From an uncultured Clostridia bacterium (GTDB lineage: Bacteria > Bacillota > Clostridia > Christensenellales > Aristaeellaceae), in NCBI GenBank assembly GCA_946413245.1, contig CAMKJS010000023.1, positions 1 to 44,200 of the forward strand: 44,200 bases of DNA. Direction: 5' to 3'. Made by a program: the position numbers and the translations under genes. The stretch's first letter is position 1. Every line of letters starts with the position of its first letter. Below, one piece after another: positions 22,024 through 27,650 of the stretch. Under the pieces are notes generated by a model. The model made no database searches, was not told the DNA's origin, and worked only from the letters and a program-made list of their open reading frames with translations.

Positions 22024-22256
22024 AGGAGTTTCATCCCTTCTATAATGTTGATGGAAATCGCGCCGGAATCAGCGTGAAGGGCAGCGGTCAATCGTGAAGA
22101 CTTTGAGAAACCGAAATCGTGCTGTCTCGGATACTGATCCCGGCACTTTCTGCAGCGCTCATCCTGCACACACTGCAGACAAAGCAGAAAGGAGGTGATT
22201 GCCAGGGGTTTTATTCCACTGGCGATGCTAAAACAACTGCTTGCTGAAGCAGCCAT
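22020..22256 (-). CDS. Doubtful small frame coupled to the prohead protease
   Basis: A 78-codon frame ends in TGA overlapping the protease ATG (ATGA), the arrangement of coupled genes. It contains CLQCVQDERCRKC, two CxxC pairs five residues apart, as in small zinc-binding proteins. Against it are the lack of a ribosome site at the ATG (22256) and a composition unlike its neighbours. On the opposite strand at 22189-22201 there is an almost perfect anti-Shine-Dalgarno match (AAAGGAGGTGATT) followed by a 30-codon frame (GTG at 22196 to TGA), which competes with this call. Confidence 0.28.
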   Translation of the reverse strand: MAASASSCFSIASGIKPLAITSFLLCLQCVQDERCRKCRDQYPRQHDFGFSKSSRLTAALHADSGAISINIIEGMKLL

Positions 22257-22321
22257 CTATCAAAACGCGCCGCCGGGCGCGAATTGACCAAATTAAGAAC
22301 CATGTGCTCACTTAACTACTA

Positions 22322-22338
22322 GGTGGTAAGAGACCACC
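22322..22338. other. Small hairpin
   Basis: GGTGGT at 22322-22327 pairs with ACCACC at 22333-22338 around a 5-base loop. It lies in the non-coding stretch between the prohead-protease unit and the gene at 22453. Confidence 0.5.
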
Positions 22339-22407
22339 CATGCACAAAAAGCCCCCGCGTGTGTAAGGTTCGCCCCTTCCGGTGTCAGCCCCCAATTTAT
22401 TAACCGG

Positions 22408-22431
22408 CCAGGGGTGGGGGGGGATGCCTGG
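22408..22431. other. Candidate cos-type packaging site
   Basis: In a non-coding stretch (22257-22452), CCAGG at 22408 and CCTGG at 22427 form a dyad around a G-rich block. The block has four G, one T and eight G, at 22411-22423. G-rich cohesive ends are common in HK97-type phages of Bacillota, and the block lies in the packaging arm. No direct proof is available from sequence alone. Confidence 0.3.
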
Positions 22432-22452
22432 AACCATCCGGAAGCAGATCCA

Positions 22453-22788
22453 TCACACCAAATGACAATAATTGTCCCGGATCGCGGCAGCTTCCTTCCC
22501 GCTAATCTCCACTGTGAGAAGCACAAGCTTTCCGGTTTCTTCATTCGCCGCACATTTCATCAAGAGGAATGCTGGCCGGTCGGTGTCTCTGTTCAGGAAG
22601 CTCATCGGGTCAATATCCTTCAGAACATGGTAGATTCCGCTGGTTCTGATAAAGCTGCTCACAATGGCATAACTATCCAGCGTGTGCAGCTGCTCATCCG
22701 TGATCCGGCTCCAATCGTGCCGGGTCCATACGGACAAGCGTTCATTGTCGGAGATAATCACTTTATAGTTTTCTGATTTACGTTTCAT
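22453..22788 (-). CDS. Hypothetical protein of the satellite right arm
   Basis: Two adjacent ATG codons are possible. The one at 22788 is 7 bases from GGAG and is chosen over 22791. The 111-residue protein is soluble (DNERLSVWTRHDWSRITDEQ, DRPAFLLMKCAANEETGKLV) with no recognised family. It begins 15 bases after the stop of the gene at 22804, so the two form an operon. It is the last gene before the non-coding stretch that may hold the packaging site. Confidence 0.65.
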   Translation of the reverse strand: MKRKSENYKVIISDNERLSVWTRHDWSRITDEQLHTLDSYAIVSSFIRTSGIYHVLKDIDPMSFLNRDTDRPAFLLMKCAANEETGKLVLLTVEISGKEAAAIRDNYCHLV

Positions 22789-22803
22789 CATCCGTCTCCG
22801 TTA

Positions 22804-23133
22804 TCATTCGTAATACTGTTTAAGTTTTCTTTCTTCATCAGGGTTGCAGAATGTTTTGAGGATCTTATAGAATACAATGTCATCAACGTCCATGATCTTA
22901 ATATCAATCCTTCCGTCTTCCATGGGCGAAAGCATTAGTAGCCGGTTCTTTCTTTTATCAGCTGTCAAAGGAAGGATGAGGGACAAATTGTCTTCAAATA
23001 TCCCACAAATCTTGTAGCCGTTAAGCTGATTAATTCTCCAGGGACCGATATCATCCCACTTATAGGACTGATGAAATTCCACTTGTTCACCATTTCCGTT
23101 GATACTCCATCCCTCCGGCGATTCATTAAACAT
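22804..23133 (-). CDS. Hypothetical protein of the satellite right arm
   Basis: The frame runs to 23187, but the ATG at 23133 lies 7 bases after GGAGGG and is the likely start, giving 109 residues. The N-terminus of the longer frame overlaps the gene at 23126. The protein starts MFNESPEGWSINGNG and has hydrophobic stretches ICGIFEDNLSLILPL and NRLLMLSPM. It ends in a charged tail, NPDEERKLKQYYE. No family was recognised. It overlaps the preceding gene by 8 bases. Confidence 0.65.
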   Translation of the reverse strand: MFNESPEGWSINGNGEQVEFHQSYKWDDIGPWRINQLNGYKICGIFEDNLSLILPLTADKRKNRLLMLSPMEDGRIDIKIMDVDDIVFYKILKTFCNPDEERKLKQYYE

Positions 23134-23323
23134 TAACGGTCCCTCCATTCTTTTTAGTCTCCGGTGTGTTGCTATGGATCCCGGCAACAGCTTTAAGTTC
23201 TTCAGCTTTCTTCAACCAATACTTTTCATTGGCCGCTCTGACTTTGTCGGGATTCTCCGCTCTCCATTTTCGGTAATATTCTCGCTTCTTCTGAAGCTGT
23301 TTTTCTCTCGCGTATTCCGACAT
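23126..23323 (-). CDS. Small basic protein, first gene of the right-arm operon
   Basis: The ATG at 23323 lies 8 bases after GGAGG and 24 bases after a TATAAT box. The 65-residue product is basic and helical: EYAREKQLQKKREYYRKWRA, then NPDKVRAANEKYWLKKAEEL. This KREYYRKWRAENPDKVRAAN type of segment is frequent in small phage proteins and at the edge of phage AP2/HNH proteins, and may bind nucleic acid. Its function is unknown. Confidence 0.7.
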   Translation of the reverse strand: MSEYAREKQLQKKREYYRKWRAENPDKVRAANEKYWLKKAEELKAVAGIHSNTPETKKNGGTVNV

Positions 23324-23346
23324 TGCTCATTCCTCCTATTAGGATA

Positions 23347-23376
23347 ATTATACCATGCTTCTACCTATTCTTCCAA
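23347..23376 (-). promoter_or_regulatory. Promoter of the right-arm operon
   Basis: On the minus strand, TTGGAA (23376-23371), an 18-base spacer and a perfect TATAAT (23352-23347) lie just before the gene starting at 23323. The -35 box is poor and phased repeats lie right upstream, so activation is likely. Confidence 0.7.
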
Positions 23377-23377
23377 T

Positions 23378-23436
23378 GTACATCTAATAATAATATACAT
23401 CAGATGTAATAATACATCAGATAAAAATACATTGAT
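23378..23436. repeat. Three 11-bp repeats phased at 17 bp upstream of the right-arm promoter
   Basis: GTACATCTAAT (23378), ATACATCAGAT (23395) and ATACATCAGAT (23412) start exactly 17 bp apart. A fourth, one-base-deleted copy (ATACATTGAT) starts at 23427. The last two full copies are identical. They end at the -35 box, the place for activator sites. Confidence 0.65.
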
Positions 23437-23468
23437 AAAAAAATGCCATCTGGCTTATACTCAGATGG
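23437..23468 (-). terminator. Minus-strand terminator at the right border
   Basis: On the minus strand, CCATCTG pairs with CAGATGG (23468-23462 with 23452-23446) and is followed by a run of seven T (23443-23437). It would stop transcription that enters the element from the right, so the right-arm operon relies on its own promoter. Confidence 0.75.
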
Positions 23469-23475
23469 TCAATTC

Positions 23476-23499
23476 TTGGGGTTTATTTTGGGGTTTACT
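23476..23499 (+). repeat. Right tandem 12-bp repeats, candidate integrase arm sites
   Basis: TTGGGGTTTATT (23476-23487) and TTGGGGTTTACT (23488-23499) repeat head to tail and match the units at 10598-10640 in the same orientation. No reading frame or other structure was seen between 23500 and the att repeat at 23627. Confidence 0.5.
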
Positions 23500-23626
23500 C
23501 GTCATTTTTTGAGGATCTAAGCAGGGGAATGGATTGGACTCTTGAACGGCTGAAACGCTTGCAGCGTAAGGGATTGAAGGACTTTCCTGAAAATCTCTGA
23601 AAAGTCCTGAAAAGCGTTTTATTGTT

Positions 23627-23716
23627 TCTCCAAAACCTTTGTTGAGGGTTCGAATCCTTCTGCCCCTGCGTAAACGCAAAACCCTGCAGAATCAAATTCT
23701 GCAGGGTTCTTCTTTT
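23627..23716 (+). repeat. attR: right copy of the attachment repeat with 3' tRNA fragment
   Basis: This copy holds the 3' half of tRNA-Trp (from the anticodon loop), then the host terminator hairpin (CCCTGCAGA ... TTCTGCAGGG) and TTCTTCTTTT. It matches 10480-10569 at 85 of 90 positions, with the first 60 exact. It has no promoter or 5' half and is not a working tRNA gene. Confidence 0.92.
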
Positions 23717-23743
23717 ATCATTTGCAAAAAGGAGGAAATCACG

Positions 23744-23833
23744 ATGTATCAGCCTTCGGAAAACCGGTATTTAATTTTTCAACTTTTTTTCAGAAAGAAC
23801 TGCCACGCCGGCCGGGACTTCCGTATATTTTAG
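23744..23833 (+). CDS. Possible 29-residue leader peptide
   Basis: AAAGGAGGAAATCACG precedes the ATG at 23744, one of the best ribosome sites in the window. The frame encodes MYQPSENRYLIFQLFF and ends 83 bases before the start of the SH3b gene. It may be a leader peptide or the stump of a gene cut when elements moved in and out of the tRNA site. A GTCAG/CTGAC hairpin lies at 23835-23854. Confidence 0.35.
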   Translation: MYQPSENRYLIFQLFFRKNCHAGRDFRIF

Positions 23834-23916
23834 TGTCAGACGGAAAACGCCTGACGGAAAAGAAAGAAAGCTTCCGCAAAGCGGTGAAAAAAGCTGAGAA
23901 AGAGAGGAAATTTAAA

Positions 23917-24474
23917 ATGAAAAAGGTTGTAGGGATTCTGATGGTGCTGATGATGGCGGTTGGACTGATGATTCCGGTGTTCGCTACGGCACAGAGCGTT
24001 GAAGGTCATGATTACATGTGGGTCAACTGCGCGAATGGCAAGAAGCTGAATGTCCGGCTGTGCGCCAACAAGAGCTCTGAGGTGATGTACCAGGTGGAAT
24101 GCGGTACGAAGCTGTACGTCATCGAGAGCATCGATAAGAACTGGGCGTACGTACGGGCTGAAGGGAAAGCAGCCGGTTATGTGATGACGGAATTCCTGGT
24201 AGCGCAGAAGCCCGGGAAGTATGAGATCACTGAACGGGAAGACAACTTCCGGAAGGTAACCCCCTATATGGTGACTGCTATCGCACGCGGCCAGAACACA
24301 CAGGAGAGCGTCGGACTCCGCGTGAAACCCAACAAGACGGCCAAGATGGTGCGGCGCCTGATGGCGGGCGACACGCTGGAAGTGATCGCGGTGGGTACCG
24401 TGTGGAGCCAGGTGAAGGATCTGCAGACCGGGAAGACCGGGTATGTCGCGAATGACTATATTGTCAGGAAGTAA
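23917..24474 (+). CDS. Secreted protein with two SH3b domains
   Basis: The frame is open from 23722, but the ATG at 23917 follows GAGAGGAAA and begins a signal peptide (MKKVVGILMVLMMAVGL, cut near FATA at residue ~25), so it is chosen. The 185-residue product has two bacterial SH3-like repeats. One lies at ~38-95 (GKKLNVRLCANKSSEVMYQV, WAYVRAEGKAAGYVMTEFL). The other lies at ~125-185 (SVGLRVKPNKTAKMVRRLMA, VWSQVKDLQTGKTGYVANDY). SH3b domains bind cell-wall peptides or other surface ligands. No catalytic domain is attached. The gene lies immediately outside the right att site and is chromosomal. Confidence 0.85.
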   Translation: MKKVVGILMVLMMAVGLMIPVFATAQSVEGHDYMWVNCANGKKLNVRLCANKSSEVMYQVECGTKLYVIESIDKNWAYVRAEGKAAGYVMTEFLVAQKPGKYEITEREDNFRKVTPYMVTAIARGQNTQESVGLRVKPNKTAKMVRRLMAGDTLEVIAVGTVWSQVKDLQTGKTGYVANDYIVRK

Positions 24475-24475
24475 G

Positions 24476-24785
24476 GACCCTATCCCCCTTACCCCCTTCC
24501 CCTCGAGGGGAAGGGGGATTCTTTTGTTCTATAGGGGGCTTCGCCCCCCTATAGAATTACGCCTGTCGGCCCCGGCACCTGGGTTTGAATGAAGACCCTG
24601 TCCCCCTTTCCAATGATGAGAAGGGGGAAGTTTATTAATATTGAGGGCTTCGCCCCCTATAGAATTACGCCTGCCGGCCCAGACCTCCATATTTGAAAGC
24701 ACAGAAATGGATGGAGACCCTGTCCCTCTAACCAATCATGAAAAGGGGAAGTTTATTATTTTATTAAGGGCATCGCACTCAAGAG
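24476..24785. repeat. Three degenerate copies of an intergenic repeat
   Basis: Units start with GACCCT(A/G)TCCC at about 24476, 24594 and 24717. The first two then share a GGGGGAAG/GGGGGATT block, a GGGCTTCGCCCCC hairpin and TATAGAATTACGCCTG(T/C)CGGCCC. The third is truncated (AAGGGGAAGTTTATTATTTT, GGGCATCGC). One hairpin, CTATAGGGGG at 24529-24538 with 24545-24554, is perfect. No gene is seen in the 320-base gap. Confidence 0.7.
24492..24523 (+). terminator. Terminator of the SH3b gene
   Basis: A 26-bp perfect palindrome, CCCCCTTCCCC paired around TCGA (24492-24517), is followed by ATTCTTTTG. It is also part of the first copy of the intergenic repeat. Confidence 0.75.
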
Positions 24786-24795
24786 AAGAACAAAG

Positions 24796-25806
24796 TTACT
24801 GTACCGTGATGAAATAAACCGTATCGTCGACGAGGACGGTGGCCTGGCCGGGGGAGAGGGCTTCGAGGGAATCGGAGACGACGAGGGGGTCGGAGCTGAA
24901 GCCTTCGCCCCCGAGCGATTCTCCGATTTGCATGGTGACCGTGCGGGAATGCGCGCTGAGCCAGTCGCTCCACTTGACCGCATAGCCGGATTCCCTGTTA
25001 ACGCAGATGTACTGATACACCGCCCTGGCCAGGACGCAGCGCTCCTTCTGGGCGTAGCTCTTTTCCGGGGCGGAGCGGTCCACCAGATTGCCGCTGCCGG
25101 TTTCGGCCTGATGCTGCAGGATCTCTTCCACGGGTACGTCCGGCTTCTGCATCATCTCATAGATGGTCATGAAAGCGCCGGTCCGGCCGGAACCGGCCTG
25201 GCAGTGGAAGTGGAGCCACGCGCTTTCTTCCACACCCCCGGCGAAGGCGATAAAGGCGTCGATGACTTCAGCGGTGGGCCAGCAATGATCCGGACAGGCC
25301 AGGCGCAGATAGTGAAAGCCTTCCGCTTCCGTGAGTGCGCGCTCCGTCTGCCAGGTTTCCACAGGGTATTCGTAACCGTCTATCGGGAAATCGTTCTTCG
25401 AGGTGTAAGCCGTGACTGTCGTGCCGACGACAGCGGAAAGGGCAGTTTCATCTGCCTCTACTTCTTCCGCGGTTTTGCCCAGGTTGGCCCCGTTCTCCGG
25501 CCCGCACCAGGAAACGGCGATTCCATTGATCAGGCCGTGGCTTTCCAGGCGGCAGTCGACGATCCAGACGTTGGCCGAACGTTCCCGGAGCTGTTTCGCG
25601 AGATCACGGAACTGAGCTTCGGAGAATTGCGCGCTGCCGGACATGCCTTCTTCCGGCAGGAAGCGAACGTTCGCAAGCTCGTTTTTCCATGCGTCCGGGT
25701 CATCCCGGTCGATGCGGATAAAGACGTCGTTTTCCGCCGCAAAAGAGTTAAGCGGGAACAGCAGCACCGACAAAACCAGAGCAAGAATTTTCTTCATCGC
25801 GGACAT
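24796..25806 (-). CDS. Secreted PTP-like myo-inositol polyphosphate phosphatase (phytase)
   Basis: The ATG at 25806 follows AAGGAG by 8 bases. The 336-residue protein has a signal peptide (KKILALVLSVLLFPLNSFAA, cut near residue 24). A stretch typical of PTP-like phytases, WIVDCRLESHGLINGIAVSW (81-100), follows. The P-loop is HCQAGSGRTG (201-210) with nucleophile Cys202 and Arg208, and the general-acid loop is CPDHCWP (Asp173). These cysteine phytases, first known from rumen Selenomonas, remove phosphates from inositol hexakisphosphate outside the cell. A plain dual-specificity phosphatase is less likely given the ESHG-NG motif. A ~60-residue C-terminal tail after ~275 is unassigned. It is a single gene, with repeats downstream. 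Confidence 0.85.
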   Translation of the reverse strand: MSAMKKILALVLSVLLFPLNSFAAENDVFIRIDRDDPDAWKNELANVRFLPEEGMSGSAQFSEAQFRDLAKQLRERSANVWIVDCRLESHGLINGIAVSWCGPENGANLGKTAEEVEADETALSAVVGTTVTAYTSKNDFPIDGYEYPVETWQTERALTEAEGFHYLRLACPDHCWPTAEVIDAFIAFAGGVEESAWLHFHCQAGSGRTGAFMTIYEMMQKPDVPVEEILQHQAETGSGNLVDRSAPEKSYAQKERCVLARAVYQYICVNRESGYAVKWSDWLSAHSRTVTMQIGESLGGEGFSSDPLVVSDSLEALSPGQATVLVDDTVYFITVQ

Positions 25807-25958
25807 CGTTCTGTCTCCTTCTTCCTGCTTTCAGGATCGTTTTTGTTTGACATAAACCGGGCAATTTCAGCCTGAATGACCGAAGCATCTATATTTTACT
25901 CCCGAAGTGCCTAAACGGCAATCGCAACTTGTGATTTAAAAATGCTCAGATGATGACG

Positions 25959-25986
25959 TTGACAGATCCTGATAAAGACCTATAAT
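25959..25986 (+). promoter_or_regulatory. Strong promoter for the frameshifted secreted-protein gene
   Basis: Perfect TTGACA (25959-25964) and TATAAT (25981-25986) boxes have a 16-base spacer. AGGAGG lies ahead of the ATG at 26019. Confidence 0.85.
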
Positions 25987-26018
25987 GTGTTTAACTACTT
26001 TTTTAGGAGGTATTCCCT

Positions 26019-26787
26019 ATGAAAAAGACCCGTATCGTAGCATTGCTTCTCGTGCTGGTGATGATGATCAGCGCGGCGACCGTCGCTTCCGCTGACATCA
26101 AAGTGCAGGCGAAAATCCGAAGTAGCGCAGGGCAACCTGGTTGACTGGAGCGAATATCGTGTACTGGAAAACGGTGAATCCGCTTCCTTCTACCTTCTGT
26201 CGAGTCCCTGGTGTCTCTTTGAACTTGACGATGGTGCCTATATCCGGTATGACGACATTATTTATGATTGCGCAGGTACTGTGACCGGAAAATCCGATGC
26301 AGACTGGATCACCGTCAAAAAGGTCAAGAGCGGCTTTGTGCTGCATTTTGATTACAACGACACTATGAAGTCCCGCACCGGCAAAGTGACCGTAAAGGGA
26401 TCCGGTTACAAGGCGACCATGAAATTTACCCAGGTTGGAAAGGACAAGCTCGTCAGCGTGAAGCGGAACAAGAACAAAGTGACCGTCAAGCTGAGCTATG
26501 GCAGCGGTAAGTCTCATTCCATCTGGGTGGAAGAATATAAAATGGACAAAGACGGAACCTATTCCTACAAATACCTGGTGGACGGCCTTACCACGAAGAA
26601 AACCATAACCTTCAAAGTGAAGACCGGATTCAGTTATAACATTTATGTGGGCCCCGCATTTGTGTCACAGTGGGGAGGATATAATTCAAGTTCCACATCC
26701 AGCTGCTATTTCACCGTTGATTCCGTCAAAGGTTCTGAAACCTACACAATCTATGGGAACAAAACGCAGCGGCATACCAGGAAATAA
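26019..26787 (+). pseudogene. Secreted protein gene broken by a +1 frameshift
   Basis: A strong promoter, AGGAGG and a good signal peptide (MKKTRIVALLLVLVMMISAA, cut near ASA) start at 26019. That frame stops after ~40 codons. The rest of the protein continues in another frame from ~26114 (SEVAQGNLVDWSEYRVLENG ...) to 26787. Removing one A from the AAAA run at 26112-26115 would join them into a protein of about 255 residues. The mature part has beta-rich repeats (GKVTVKGSGYKATMKFTQVG, TYSYKYLVDGLTTKKTITFK), like bacterial Ig/BACON-type surface domains. It may be a true pseudogene, a phase-variable gene or a sequencing error in a homopolymer. Confidence 0.75.
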
Positions 26788-26825
26788 TGAACTGATCTGA
26801 CACGAGATACAAAGAATCGCAAAGG

Positions 26826-26860
26826 AAAACCACCGGCGTAATGTCCGGTGGTTTTCTTTT
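26826..26860 (+). terminator. Bidirectional terminator between convergent genes
   Basis: An 11-bp stem, AAAACCACCGG (26826-26836) with 26845-26855, has an 8-base loop and CTTTT after it. On the minus strand it is followed by TTTTCCTTT, so it also serves the leftward operon ending at 26897. Confidence 0.88.
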
Positions 26861-26896
26861 ACGCTGAGGGATTCAAAACGGGAAGAATTTGCCGGA

Positions 26897-27649
26897 TCAG
26901 ATTTCCCGGGTGAGATCGTACATCATGACGGCAGCGGCGATGGCGGCGTTCAGGGATTCGGCTCCGCCCCGCATGGGGAGGCACAGGTGATGGGTCGCCT
27001 CCGCGCGGACATCCGGGGAGATCCCGTTTCCTTCGTTGCCGATGACCAGAATCAGCCGGTCCGATACATTTTTCCGCTGATAAAACGGTTCGCCGTCCAG
27101 CTGGCTGGAGAGGACGGAGTATCCCATTTCCCGGTACCGCCGGAGTTCTTCCGGCAGGGAGGACGGGAAGGAAAGCCCCATCCGGAAGATGCTGCCCATG
27201 CTGGCCCGGAGAACCCGGGGAGAGAACACGTCGGCGCAATCCGGACTCAGGATCAGCCCGTTAAACCCGGCGGCGTCGGCCGTGCGCAGGATGGTGCCCA
27301 CATTGCCGGGATCCTGCAGACGGTCCAGCGCCACCAGCCGGGGACCGTCCGCCGGCGTCGTCCGCATGCGCAGAACGACCGCGATGCCCTGGGGTGTGCG
27401 CGTGTCGCAGACGGAATCAAAAACCCGACCGGAGAGCATATAGACCGGAGTCTGTTCCGGAATGCCCGCCGGAACAGGGATATCTTCCCGGACCAGGACG
27501 GCTTCCGCATGGAAGGAAGAAGCCAGGGCTTCCCGGGAGATGCGATCCCCTTCGACGAGGAAGAGGCCGGTTTCCAGTCGGCCCTTTCTGTCCTTGAGGG
27601 AGCGCCAGGTCATGACTTTCGGGTTATTCACGGATGTCAGAATTTCCAT
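26897..27649 (-). CDS. SpoU/TrmH-family RNA 2'-O-methyltransferase
   Basis: The frame extends to 27709, but GGAGG 5 bases before the ATG at 27649 and the adjacent stop of the upstream gene set the start (250 residues). The N-terminal ~95 residues form the substrate-binding domain (NPKVMTWRSLKDRKGR...LVEGDRI). The C-terminal domain has the three SPOUT motifs: DPGNVGTILRTADAAGF, LVIGNEGNGIS and LPMRGGAESLNAAIAAAVMM. These form the trefoil knot that binds S-adenosylmethionine. It methylates rRNA or tRNA 2'-OH groups in the cytoplasm. It is the last gene of a four-gene operon, starting one base after the previous stop codon. Confidence 0.93.
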   Translation of the reverse strand: MEILTSVNNPKVMTWRSLKDRKGRLETGLFLVEGDRISREALASSFHAEAVLVREDIPVPAGIPEQTPVYMLSGRVFDSVCDTRTPQGIAVVLRMRTTPADGPRLVALDRLQDPGNVGTILRTADAAGFNGLILSPDCADVFSPRVLRASMGSIFRMGLSFPSSLPEELRRYREMGYSVLSSQLDGEPFYQRKNVSDRLILVIGNEGNGISPDVRAEATHHLCLPMRGGAESLNAAIAAAVMMYDLTREI

Positions 27650-27650
27650 A

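Larger units (their letters stand above)
10480..23686. mobile_element. 13.1-kb phage-satellite-like integrative element in tRNA-Trp
   Basis: An exact 60-bp direct repeat (10480-10539 and 23627-23686) bounds the element. It lies in the 3' half of tRNA-Trp, with the integrase gene next to the left copy. Contents are phage-like: integrase, CI-type repressor, Xis-like protein, AEP-primase/DUF3987 helicase, iterons, HK97-type prohead protease, P27-like small terminase and sigma-like regulators. Large terminase, portal, major capsid, tail, holin and lysin genes are absent, and no relaxase or type IV secretion gene is seen. Size and content fit a phage-inducible chromosomal island better than a prophage remnant or an ICE. 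An eroded prophage remains the alternative, but most frames here are intact and tightly packed. Confidence 0.85.

Noticed and set aside
22308-22553. 81-codon minus-strand frame
   Set aside because: No ribosome site, overlaps the better-supported gene at 22453-22788, and crosses the hairpin and G-rich block.
23627-23686. Second tRNA-Trp gene
   Set aside because: Only the 3' half is present, with no promoter, D-arm or 5' acceptor strand; it is the attR copy.
10480-23686. Integrative conjugative element
   Set aside because: No relaxase, coupling protein or type IV secretion gene was seen; phage-type packaging genes are present instead.
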